Positions 8,160 to 15,457 of a stretch of DNA of 23,442 bases are shown piece by piece (the stretch's first letter is position 1; every line of letters begins with the position of its first letter). A program made the position numbers and the translations under genes. Where the stretch lies: positions 1-23,442 of the IMG/VR virus record IMGVR_UViG_3300023242_000924, one strand, 5' to 3'. Below the pieces are notes generated by a model that saw nothing but the letters and a program-made list of their open reading frames with translations, was not told where the DNA came from and did not search any database. The DNA comes from a virus.

Positions 8160-8434
8160 ATGAATAATTTCGATTTAAAAAAATATTTAGCCGAAGGTAA
8201 GATATTTAAAGAAGAACAACAATCTTCTAACCCCCATTAAGTAATGTTGGAAATTTAAAACAACAATTACAAAAACTTGAAGATTTTAGAGTTGAAGTTA
8301 ACAACATGGTTGTTGATCTAAATACAGAAGATGATAATTATGATGAAATTGAAGATTTTATTACTATAGATTTTGAGGCATCAATTCTTAATTTAATGCA
8401 AGAATTAGAAAATTTTATAGAAGAACTTGAATAA
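8160..8434 (+). CDS. Small acidic protein split by a -1 frameshift in a C run
   Basis: An ATG at 8160 opens a 26-codon frame (MNNFDLKKYLAEGKIFKEEQ and six more residues) that stops at TAA 8238-8240. Just before the stop is a run of five C (8231-8235). Moving back one base there joins a second frame that stays open to TAA at 8432-8434 and encodes an acidic, probably helical stretch (from NLKQQLQKLEDFRVEV to the end NFIEELE). Read through, this makes one protein of about 91 residues. The Pro codon CCC can re-pair at -1, so programmed slippage is possible. A missed base in the C run, or a real mutation, is equally possible. The second frame alone has an internal ATG at 8306. Function is unknown; its position suggests a head-core role. 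Confidence 0.55.
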
Positions 8435-8442
8435 AAACTTTT

Positions 8443-8491
8443 CTTCGGACGCTACCGAAGGCCGATTGCCCTCCAAGAATATTATCCTTGG
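8443..8491 (+). other. Intergenic RNA hairpin pair upstream of the scaffold gene
   Basis: Two inverted repeats stand in tandem: CTTCGG (8443-8448) with CCGAAG (8455-8460), a perfect 6-bp stem with loop ACGCTA, and CCAAG (8473-8477) with CTTGG (8487-8491). A third hairpin with a T run follows at once. The 85-base stretch is more GC-rich than its surroundings. It could be an RNA-processing or stability element. I do not recognise a known RNA family. Confidence 0.4.
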
Positions 8492-8494
8492 GTT

Positions 8495-8526
8495 AACCCT
8501 TACAGAAATGTGAGGGTTTATTTTTT
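8495..8526 (+). terminator. Rho-independent terminator before the scaffold gene
   Basis: AACCCTTAC (8495-8503) pairs with GTGAGGGTT (8510-8518), a 9-bp stem with one G-U pair and a six-base loop, followed by TA and six T (8521-8526). It would end transcripts from the head-core cassette, so the scaffold and capsid genes need their own promoter in 8527-8657. That stretch holds no convincing gene. Confidence 0.75.
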
Positions 8527-8657
8527 CTTTGCATTTTTCACCTTTTTCTACATATGTATAATCACAATACACCATTCCTTATATGGTGTTCATAAAAAAA
8601 TAATTCCTATTACAGTTCACTCAATAACTGTATTTCACAAACTAAAATTTTGCGACT

Positions 8658-9821
8658 ATGCCAACAAACCGAGATTTGTTAAAGGAAGCTATTGCTGATG
8701 CAAAAACAGTTAAAGAAACTGCGATTGCTAACGCCAAAGCTGCTTTAGAAGAAGCATTCACGCCTCATTTAAAATCCATGCTATCTGCTAAGTTAGAAGA
8801 AATGGACCGAGATGAAGATGGAGAGCTTGAAGAAATGGATGCTTATAGTTTTAAAGAAAAAAATGGAGATTCAATAGATACTGCCCCTAGAAAAGTAGGT
8901 CAAACTACAGTTCAAGAGGAAGAAGAAGTTGAAGAAGAATTTAATCTTGACGAATTATTAGCTGAACTTGGAGAAGATAAAGAATCAGAAACCATGAACG
9001 AAGAATTAACTGAAGAAGAAGATGAACAAGAAGCAGAAGACTTAGATGTTGATGCTGAAGGGGAATCTGATGATGAAATTGATTTAGAGGACATGACAGA
9101 AGAAGATTTAAAATCTTTTATCGAAGATGTAATTAAAGATATGGTTGAAGCAGGCGAATTAGAAGCTGGAGAAGAAATGGAAGACGGAGCAGACATGGAA
9201 GACATGGAAGCAGAGGATGAAATTGAAATCGAAGGTGATGACGAAGCTGAAGAAATCATGGAAAATGAAGAAGTAGAAGAATATGGCAACCCTAGAATGC
9301 AAACCCGAGCAGATCAGGCAGCAGGGGGACTTGAAAACATCCATAATGCTCTTAAGGCATTAATCAAAATGGGTGGAGAAGCTGGTGTTAAAGCTGGTGA
9401 GATCTTAAAATCTATGGCTCAAGGTGTACATTCCTCTAAAATGGAAGAAGAAGTTGAAGAAGCTAATGAAATGGACGACATTGAAGAACTTAAAAAAGAA
9501 CTTCATGAAGTTAATTTACTAAACGCTAAATTACTTTACACTAACAAAATCTTCAAAGCTAAAAATTTATCGGAAGATAAAAAAGTAAAAGTGTTGAAAG
9601 CTTTTGATAAAGCCGAAACCGTTAAAGAAGCAAAAGTTATTTATGAAACATTAAACGAGGGATTATCTTCTAGCATGTCTAGACCTATCTCTATGGTTAA
9701 TGAAATCAAAAGCAGCGCTTCAAAATCATCAGGATTTATTCCTACAGTAAAAAGTCCAATTGTTGAAAATGATGCTTTCTATAGAATGCAACGTTTAGCA
9801 GGGATTATTAAAGAAAATTAA
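8658..9821 (+). CDS. 22: Prohead scaffold protein (T4 gp22-like)
   Basis: This 387-residue protein would form the internal core on which the capsid assembles before proteolysis. T4 gp22 is shorter (269 aa). It lies between the gp21-like protease and the major capsid gene, exactly the gp22 position. The N-terminus (MPTNRDLLKEAIADAKTVKE) and the AFTPHLKSMLSAKLEEM segment (about 35-51) are helical. A very acidic Glu/Asp-rich stretch fills about residues 90-210, then come helical segments and a C-terminus with DAFYRMQRLAGIIKEN. Leu-Lys-Glu at residues 8-10 is a candidate protease cleavage site. The ATG at 8658 follows an A/C-rich leader with CACAAACTAAAA, also found before the capsid gene. The assignment rests mostly on composition and synteny. 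Confidence 0.85.
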   Translation: MPTNRDLLKEAIADAKTVKETAIANAKAALEEAFTPHLKSMLSAKLEEMDRDEDGELEEMDAYSFKEKNGDSIDTAPRKVGQTTVQEEEEVEEEFNLDELLAELGEDKESETMNEELTEEEDEQEAEDLDVDAEGESDDEIDLEDMTEEDLKSFIEDVIKDMVEAGELEAGEEMEDGADMEDMEAEDEIEIEGDDEAEEIMENEEVEEYGNPRMQTRADQAAGGLENIHNALKALIKMGGEAGVKAGEILKSMAQGVHSSKMEEEVEEANEMDDIEELKKELHEVNLLNAKLLYTNKIFKAKNLSEDKKVKVLKAFDKAETVKEAKVIYETLNEGLSSSMSRPISMVNEIKSSASKSSGFIPTVKSPIVENDAFYRMQRLAGIIKEN

Positions 9822-9848
9822 TTTTAAAACCAACACAAACTAAAAATC

Positions 9849-11477
9849 ATGAGTTTACAATCTCTTTTAGAAAGTGCAAACCCATATCACTCAGTACAGA
9901 GTGATGCAGCTCGCTTAGCGACAAAATGGGAAAAAACAGGTTTATTAGAAGGATTAAAAGGTGCTTCTAAAAACAATATGGGACTTATGCTTGAAAATCA
10001 AGCTAAGCAATTAGTAGTAGAATCATCTCAAACAGGTGGTGGTACTTCATCAACAGGTGGGTTCACAGCAGGTAATGGTGAGCAGTGGGCAGGTATTGCT
10101 TTACCTTTAGTAAGAAAAGTATTTGGTCAAATCGCAGCTCAAGAATTTGTATCTGTACAACCAATGAACTTACCTTCAGGTTTAGTATTTTACTTAGATT
10201 TCCAATATGGAAATGATAGAACTGCATTCTCAAAAGGATCTTCATTATACGGTGATGTTGAGGGATTTGCTTCAAATGGAACAAATGGTGGTTTATACGG
10301 AGCAGGTCGTTTCGGATACTCAATCAATAACACTTCATCTGCCGTATCAGCAGCAACACAAGCTACAGCTTCTTGGTCAGATGTAAATTTTGACTCAGAA
10401 TTTTCAGCATCTGCAACTGGTGGGGATCTACGTAAAATTACTGTAAATTTAGCAGGTAAAAAGGCTGACTTTAACGGTGCTAGAGGATTTGTATTGACTG
10501 GAGCTAATTTAACAGCAGCAGAAAATAACCCAGCATTTACTTCAGTTAATGGTGATAATGTATCTTTTATTATTAATGTCGCAGATGAAACTGCAGCAGG
10601 TGCAACAGGAGCATATGTCGTTGAATATCAATTACAACCAACTGATGTAAACAGAGGTGATTTTGAAGATGGAAATGCAGCACTTAATACATCAAATTCT
10701 CCAAGTATCTCAATTCCAGAAATCAACGTACAGATGAAATCATCTTCTATAGTTGCTAAAACTAGAAAATTGAAAGCAGTATGGACTCCTGAGTTTGCTC
10801 AAGACTTAAATGCTTATCATTCAATTGATGCTGAAGCGGAATTAACTTCTATCTTATCTGAGTACATCTCTTTAGAGATCGATTTAGAAATTTTAGATAT
10901 GTTGATGGAAAATGCTTCTGCAGGAACTGAAGTATGGTCAGCAGTTAACAATAGATCAATCGTTAACGATGGAGCTAATGGGGTTGTTAATGATAATCTA
11001 GGATTCTACAACTCACAAGGACAATGGTTCCAAACTTTAGGAACTAAAATCCAAAAATTATCTAATGTTATACACCAGAAAACTCTTAGAGGTGGTGCTA
11101 ACTTTATGGTATTATCACCAGCAGTATCTACAATCATTGAATCTATCCCTGGTTTTGCTGGAGATGTAGATGGTCAAGTAGACAAAATGAGCTATGCTTT
11201 CGGAGTACAGAAAGTAGGTGTATTAGGTGGTGGTAAGATTAAGGTATACAAAAACCCTTACATGGTTGAAAACCAAATCCTATTAGGATTTAGAGGAACT
11301 CAATTCTTGGAAAGTGGAGCTGTATTTGCTCCTTATATCCCATTAATCATGACTCCATTAGTATACGATCCAGATACTTTTACACCAAGAAAAGGATTAT
11401 TGACTCGTTATGCTAAGAAAATGGTACGTCCTGAATTCTATGGTAAAATCCAAATCTCAGGTTTAAATACTATCTAA
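9849..11477 (+). CDS. 23: Major capsid protein (T4 gp23-like)
   Basis: This is the main head shell subunit, 542 residues against 521 in T4, with an HK97-type fold in this family. The N-terminal region (1 to about 58) is helical and charged and is expected to be removed by the prohead protease. E58 in QLVVE is one possible cut site, in line with T4, which is cut after residue 65. Conserved family segments follow: FVSVQPMNLPSGLVFYLDF (100-118), and near the C-terminus GFRGTQFLESGAVFAPYIPL and TFTPRKGLLTRYAKKM. The middle carries a variable beta-rich insertion (about 130-290). The gene is preceded by CACAAACTAAAA and followed by a strong terminator, consistent with high expression as its own unit with gp22. 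No gp24-type vertex paralogue follows. Confidence 0.95.
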   Translation: MSLQSLLESANPYHSVQSDAARLATKWEKTGLLEGLKGASKNNMGLMLENQAKQLVVESSQTGGGTSSTGGFTAGNGEQWAGIALPLVRKVFGQIAAQEFVSVQPMNLPSGLVFYLDFQYGNDRTAFSKGSSLYGDVEGFASNGTNGGLYGAGRFGYSINNTSSAVSAATQATASWSDVNFDSEFSASATGGDLRKITVNLAGKKADFNGARGFVLTGANLTAAENNPAFTSVNGDNVSFIINVADETAAGATGAYVVEYQLQPTDVNRGDFEDGNAALNTSNSPSISIPEINVQMKSSSIVAKTRKLKAVWTPEFAQDLNAYHSIDAEAELTSILSEYISLEIDLEILDMLMENASAGTEVWSAVNNRSIVNDGANGVVNDNLGFYNSQGQWFQTLGTKIQKLSNVIHQKTLRGGANFMVLSPAVSTIIESIPGFAGDVDGQVDKMSYAFGVQKVGVLGGGKIKVYKNPYMVENQILLGFRGTQFLESGAVFAPYIPLIMTPLVYDPDTFTPRKGLLTRYAKKMVRPEFYGKIQISGLNTI

Positions 11478-11506
11478 TCAGATATTTAAATCTTTATCAG
11501 TAAATC

Positions 11507-11530
11507 AACCCGGCTTATGCCGGGTTTTTT
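11507..11530 (+). terminator. Rho-independent terminator after the major capsid gene
   Basis: AACCCGGC (11507-11514) pairs perfectly with GCCGGGTT (11519-11526) around a TTAT loop. The T run continues to 11530. It is the strongest terminator in the window and closes the scaffold-capsid transcription unit. Confidence 0.92.
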
Positions 11531-11539
11531 ATTTTATTA

Positions 11540-11549
11540 ATATTTATAA
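11540..11549 (+). promoter_or_regulatory. Putative late promoter motif upstream of the phoH-like gene
   Basis: ATATTTATAA lies between the capsid terminator and the ATG at 11571, 21 bases before the start. It matches the motif upstream of the portal gene except that TATAATAA replaces TATAAATA. Its place just after a terminator favours promoter function. Confidence 0.45.
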
Positions 11550-11570
11550 TAAACCCAAAATAGTTATTAT

Positions 11571-12257
11571 ATGCCTTCAAAACACCACACTGATACCGTA
11601 TTCGCCCAAAAACGAAAACCAAAGAATCCAATTAAGTTTAACGTTCAATTAAATGATGAACAAAAATTAGCAAAACAACTTATTTTAGAAAACCCCATTA
11701 CTATATTAAGAGGAATGGCAGGTTCCGGTAAAACTTTAGTGGCAACTCAAGCAGCCCTAGATTTATTGTTTACAAAGCAAGTCGATAAAATTATTATTAC
11801 ACGTCCTACAGTATCTAAAGAAGATATAGGATTTCTACCTGGAGATATTAAAGAGAAAATGGATCCCTGGTTAGCACCCATCTACCATAATCTATATATG
11901 TTATACGGTAGAGAAAAAGTAGATAAAGAATTAGCAGATGAAAATATAGAAATAGTACCCTTTGCATTTATGAGAGGGAGAACATTTTTAAATTCCTTTG
12001 TAATAGTAGACGAAGCCCAAAACGTAACCCATAACCAAATGGAAGCAGTTATTGGGAGACTAGGTAAAGAATCTAGAATGGTAATTTGTGGAGATATGGC
12101 TCAAATAGATCTTAAAGATAAAAGGGAAACAGGGTTTAGTTTTTTAAGTAGAATTGAAGAACAAGTAGAAGGTTTTAAAATCTTTACTTTAGAAAAAAAC
12201 CATAGACACGAAATAGTATCTCCAATTCTTTTAGTATATCAAAATTTTAGAGATTAA
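11571..12257 (+). CDS. phoH: PhoH-like P-loop ATPase
   Basis: This 228-residue protein has the PhoH-family NTPase core. Walker A is GMAGSGKT (48-55), and Walker B is VIVDEAQN (144-151). The TRPTVSKEDIGFLPGD segment (77-92), the CGDMAQIDL segment (about 173-181) and the C-terminal FTLEKNHRH element are family features shared with SF1-like helicases. PhoH-like genes are common in marine phages, where their role is unsettled; RNA metabolism and stress functions have been proposed. It is monocistronic in appearance, with a terminator and promoter-like motif upstream and another such motif downstream. Its place between the capsid and neck genes is unlike T4. The N-terminal 25 residues are basic and probably disordered. 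Confidence 0.93.
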   Translation: MPSKHHTDTVFAQKRKPKNPIKFNVQLNDEQKLAKQLILENPITILRGMAGSGKTLVATQAALDLLFTKQVDKIIITRPTVSKEDIGFLPGDIKEKMDPWLAPIYHNLYMLYGREKVDKELADENIEIVPFAFMRGRTFLNSFVIVDEAQNVTHNQMEAVIGRLGKESRMVICGDMAQIDLKDKRETGFSFLSRIEEQVEGFKIFTLEKNHRHEIVSPILLVYQNFRD

Positions 12258-12268
12258 CATATTTTTAT

Positions 12269-12278
12269 ATATTTATAA
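12269..12278 (+). promoter_or_regulatory. Putative late promoter motif upstream of the neck genes
   Basis: ATATTTATAA recurs in the 34-base gap between the phoH-like gene and the ATG at 12292, ending 13 bases before it. It would drive the gp13-gp14-gp15-like run of closely spaced genes. Confidence 0.45.
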
Positions 12279-12291
12279 CAAAACATAAATA

Positions 12292-13437
12292 ATGGCTAAC
12301 ATTCCTATATATAATGGTAATCCTACTTGGGCATCTGATTTAACTCCTTTTGGGTTTTACGATGCCGAATCTCAATTCCAAACTGATGCTGTTAAAGTAG
12401 CAAAATTTTGTGCCCAAAGATTAGGATATCCTTTAACTGAAGTAGAACTTCAAGATATGAATTTCTTCACAGCCTTTGAAGAAGCAGTTACTACTTATGG
12501 TAATGAATTATACTCATATAAAATCAGAGACAACCAATTATCTTTTGAAGGTTTACCTACTGGGAGTAATTTAAATACTAGTATTGTATCCCCAAGCTTT
12601 GAACCTATTGTTAAATTAACAGAACAATATGGTGTTGAATCTGGAACTGGGGGTAACGTTTCATATTATAAAGGCTCAATTCCCCTTACTTCTTCAATCC
12701 AAGATTATGATTTAGCAGAATGGGCTACATCTCAAAATATTACAGGTGGCATTGAAATTAAAAGGGTATTTTACCAAGAGCCACCTGCCATAACTAAATT
12801 CTATGACCCACATTCAGGAACTGGGTTTGGGTATCAATCAATGATGAATAGTTTTGGGTTTGGGGCTATGAGTCCTGCTATTAATTTTCTAATGATGCCC
12901 TTAAATTTTGATCTACAAACAATTCAAGCAATTGAAATGAATGATCAAATACGTAAATCAAACTTCAGTTTTGAGATTAAAAATAATAAAGTAAAAATAT
13001 TTCCTATTCCTATACTTAATGCCGGAAATTTATTTTTTGAATATATAAAGAGAGAAGATAGAATAAATAGTAGTATAACATCTGCACCCGATAAAGTTTC
13101 TAATGTTTCTAATACCCCATATGATAATCCTACATACTCAAGTATAAATTCTGTAGGACGTCAATGGATATTTGAATATACACTAGCAATATCTAAAGAG
13201 ATGTTAGGGTATGTACGAGGAAAATATAGCAATATACCAATCCCAAATTCAGATGTAACATTGAACCAATCAGATCTAATATCAGCGGCAACATCAGAAA
13301 AAACATCTTTAATTGAAAGATTAAGAATATATTTTGATGAAACCTCTCGTAAATCTTTATTGGAAAGAAGAGCACAAGAAACTGAACATAAACAATCGGA
13401 ATTAAGACAAGTTCCATTTACAATTTACGTAGGATAA
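12292..13437 (+). CDS. 13: Neck protein / head completion protein (T4 gp13-like)
   Basis: In T4, gp13 sits below the portal after packaging and helps join head and tail. This 381-residue protein (T4 gp13 has 309) has an N-terminal helical segment with FCAQRLGYPLTEVELQD (about 39-55) and FFTAFEEAVTTYGNELY (about 58-74), the layout expected of a head-tail connector adaptor. A Gly/Phe-rich segment lies in the middle (about 175-200), and a helical C-terminus contains IFEYTLAISKEMLGYVRGKY. The stop codon overlaps the ATG of the gp14-like gene (TAATG). Assignment rests on N-terminal character, size and the gp13-gp14-gp15 order; sequence evidence alone is moderate. Confidence 0.75.
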   Translation: MANIPIYNGNPTWASDLTPFGFYDAESQFQTDAVKVAKFCAQRLGYPLTEVELQDMNFFTAFEEAVTTYGNELYSYKIRDNQLSFEGLPTGSNLNTSIVSPSFEPIVKLTEQYGVESGTGGNVSYYKGSIPLTSSIQDYDLAEWATSQNITGGIEIKRVFYQEPPAITKFYDPHSGTGFGYQSMMNSFGFGAMSPAINFLMMPLNFDLQTIQAIEMNDQIRKSNFSFEIKNNKVKIFPIPILNAGNLFFEYIKREDRINSSITSAPDKVSNVSNTPYDNPTYSSINSVGRQWIFEYTLAISKEMLGYVRGKYSNIPIPNSDVTLNQSDLISAATSEKTSLIERLRIYFDETSRKSLLERRAQETEHKQSELRQVPFTIYVG

Positions 13438-13970
13438 TGTGTGCAATGTTTGGAACATCAAGAGATGTAAGTTTGGTACGAAGATTAAATCGTGAGTTAA
13501 TGGGTAACATTATCTCCCAACAATCTTCTTTTTATAAATTTAAACTTGAAGAAACTAAAGTTAATTTATATGGGGAGGCAGCGGGTGAAAAATATTATGA
13601 TGGTCCCTTTTTATTTAACTGTTTAATCTCTAGAGAAAACCAACAGTATTCTGTTGGGGATATAGGAGTAGGATACAACCAACCCATTACTTTTGCATTT
13701 CTTAGAGATGATTTAGTAGATGCTAGTATTGTACCCGAAGTAGGAGATATAATTTTATATCAAGAAGGGTATTATGGAGTTCAATCCACAATTTCTAACC
13801 AATATTTTACAGGCAAAAACCCAGATTACCCCAATAACAATTCTGATGGTACACCAAACCCCTTAAACGCAGGTTTAGAAAATTTTGGAACTAATTTATC
13901 TATAATATGCAGCACTTACTACATCCCAAGTGATAAAGTAAACATTTCACCATATAAAGAGAGGTTTTAA
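13437..13970 (+). CDS. 14: Neck protein (T4 gp14-like)
   Basis: This 177-residue protein (T4 gp14 has 256) resembles gp14 of T4-like phages in its N-terminal part: FGTSRDVSLVRRLNRELMG (5-23), then YYKFKLEE-like FYKFKLEETKVNLYGE (32-47) and FLFNCLISRE (58-67). Gp14 works with gp13 to complete the head and receive the tail. The ATG at 13437 overlaps the gp13-like stop, so translation is probably coupled. A second in-frame ATG at 13446 (MFGTSRDV) would give a start more like the usual family N-terminus and cannot be excluded. The shorter C-terminus ends in SPYKERF. Confidence 0.82.
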   Translation: MCAMFGTSRDVSLVRRLNRELMGNIISQQSSFYKFKLEETKVNLYGEAAGEKYYDGPFLFNCLISRENQQYSVGDIGVGYNQPITFAFLRDDLVDASIVPEVGDIILYQEGYYGVQSTISNQYFTGKNPDYPNNNSDGTPNPLNAGLENFGTNLSIICSTYYIPSDKVNISPYKERF

Positions 13971-13993
13971 ATTATAAAAACATATGTATAAGT

Positions 13994-15007
13994 ATGACAC
14001 AATATAGAAAACCTATACCCAAAACCCAAAAGGAAATAAGTGGAGGATTACAAGAACCCTTTGATAGACATAGAGGGGATCCTAATCTTAACGTTAATCC
14101 TAATGAAAGTGAAACCGGAATATCTTTTAATAGATCTACTAAATTAAGTTTCAAAGGGGATACTTCTAAGCCTTTTTCTATTGGTATTAAAGATTTAGAT
14201 GAAGCAGTTTTTTATTACTTTGAAAATGTTATACAACCCTTTATTTACCAAAATGGAGAGAGAAAGAATGTGCCCCTAATTTATGGTTCTCCTGAAAGAT
14301 GGAAATCATTCCAAAAAGATGGGTACTATAGAGATAAAAATGGGGCAACTATGCTCCCTGCAATTATTATTAAAAGAGACAATATAGCTAAAGACAGATC
14401 AGTAGCTAATAAATTAGATGCTAACATGCCTAATTTATATGGTTCTTTTCAAAAGGCATTTACACCCAAAAACTTTTATTCTAACTTTTCAACACTAAAC
14501 AATAGAATCCCAGTTAAACAATTCCATGCAGTAGTAATCCCAGATTATGTTACTCTAGAATATAGTTGTATTATACAAACATATTATATGGAGCAACTAA
14601 ATAAAATAATCGAAGCTGTAGAATACGCTTCAGATGCATATTGGGGCAATCCCGAGAGATTTAAATTTAGAGCTTTTATAGATAATTTTACAACATCAAC
14701 AGAGTTAAGTGAAGGACAAGACAGATCAGTTAAAGGTACATTTACCATTAGATTAAGAGGATATATAATACCTGAAGTATTACAAAAAGATTTGAATTCT
14801 ATTAAAAAATTTAATTCAAAATCCAAACTTATTATTCAAATGGAAACTACATCAAATTCTGATATATTTGATCCAAATGTAACTAAACTTAAAGATGGTA
14901 GAACAAGGCGTCAAAGAGAAATTGATGGTAGGATAAGTTCACTAGGAGAAATCACACCCGGAAGAGAAGTCCAATCACAAGATCCAGGTTCCGAATTAAG
15001 ATCTTAA
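13994..15007 (+). CDS. 15: Putative tail sheath stabiliser / tail completion protein (T4 gp15-like)
   Basis: In T4, gp15 caps the tail and binds the neck. This protein has 337 residues (T4 gp15 has 272). I see a parallel run of motifs. NVPLIYGSPERW (about 92-103) matches the family's VPITYASKEHF position. An LPAIIIKRD strand follows (about 121-129), then YSCIIQTYYMEQLNKIIEAV (about 191-210), FKFRAFIDNF and a late TFTIRLRGYIIPE (about 248-260), like the T4 WSLTFEVNGWMYPP region. The N-terminal 60 residues and the polar C-terminal 65 residues look like extensions. Position right after gp13- and gp14-like genes supports the call. The motif match was made from memory of the T4 sequence, so confidence is moderate. 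Confidence 0.72.
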   Translation: MTQYRKPIPKTQKEISGGLQEPFDRHRGDPNLNVNPNESETGISFNRSTKLSFKGDTSKPFSIGIKDLDEAVFYYFENVIQPFIYQNGERKNVPLIYGSPERWKSFQKDGYYRDKNGATMLPAIIIKRDNIAKDRSVANKLDANMPNLYGSFQKAFTPKNFYSNFSTLNNRIPVKQFHAVVIPDYVTLEYSCIIQTYYMEQLNKIIEAVEYASDAYWGNPERFKFRAFIDNFTTSTELSEGQDRSVKGTFTIRLRGYIIPEVLQKDLNSIKKFNSKSKLIIQMETTSNSDIFDPNVTKLKDGRTRRQREIDGRISSLGEITPGREVQSQDPGSELRS

Positions 15008-15017
15008 AATATAGAAC

Positions 15018-15410
15018 ATGAGTAACGTTAGATTTATAGATTCACTTAAGGTAGGTTCCTATATTATTGAAAATCCTTTTACAGGGAGCTACATAAATAT
15101 AGGTAATAATGTTAACAATTATTTATTAACTGCTACTGGTGAAGAAGATACAATAAAGGGGGAACCAGAATTAGTATTTGATTCTCTTAATTTGCGTATT
15201 GGGGGAGAACCTAGTGGTGAAGCTAGGTTAGAGATTACACACACCTCAAGTGTAGACAATCTCTTACTTATAAAAAATACAGATACAAACACGGGTATTA
15301 AAATAAACAATGAAGGAACTTTTCAACTCCTTGAATTTCCTGTATTGCCTACTGCAATAGCAGGTGCCGTTGCATATAGCTCCTCAGGGTTTTGGGTAGG
15401 AGTAGAATAA
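15018..15410 (+). CDS. Small beta-rich tail/fibre-associated protein (130 aa)
   Basis: The family is not recognised by name. The protein looks beta-rich with many short polar turns. It contains NNYLLTATGEEDTIKGEPEL (about 33-52) followed by LVFDSLNLRIGG, a phrase of the type seen in the next fibre protein (VLTSDGDGTLTAEPNFAFDG), and it ends in AVAYSSSGFWVGVE, a short strand-rich terminus. This suggests a small fibre or baseplate-associated protein related in part to the downstream fibres. It begins the fibre region, 10 bases after the gp15-like gene. No signal peptide or membrane segment is visible. Confidence 0.7.
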   Translation: MSNVRFIDSLKVGSYIIENPFTGSYINIGNNVNNYLLTATGEEDTIKGEPELVFDSLNLRIGGEPSGEARLEITHTSSVDNLLLIKNTDTNTGIKINNEGTFQLLEFPVLPTAIAGAVAYSSSGFWVGVE

Positions 15411-15421
15411 AATCAATATGT

Positions 15422-15453
15422 ATAATAAAATAATAAAATAATAAAATAATAAA
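15422..15453 (+). repeat. Four tandem copies of the 8-mer ATAATAAA
   Basis: The unit ATAATAAA is repeated four times without error and runs to 4 bases before the ATG of the fibre gene at 15458. It lies where the ribosome would bind, so copy number could alter leader length or translation. Such repeats are prone to slippage. Confidence 0.9.
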
Positions 15454-15457
15454 ATAA

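Noticed and set aside
8510-8698. 62-codon forward frame between the terminator and the scaffold gene
   Set aside because: It starts inside the terminator stem, translates to an aromatic-rich low-complexity peptide and overlaps the scaffold start in another frame.
8912-9289. Long Ser-rich reverse-strand frame opposite the scaffold gene
   Set aside because: It is the mirror of the Glu/Asp-rich codons (GAA/GAT read as TTC/ATC and shifted to Ser codons). It has no start context and lies wholly inside a convincing gene.
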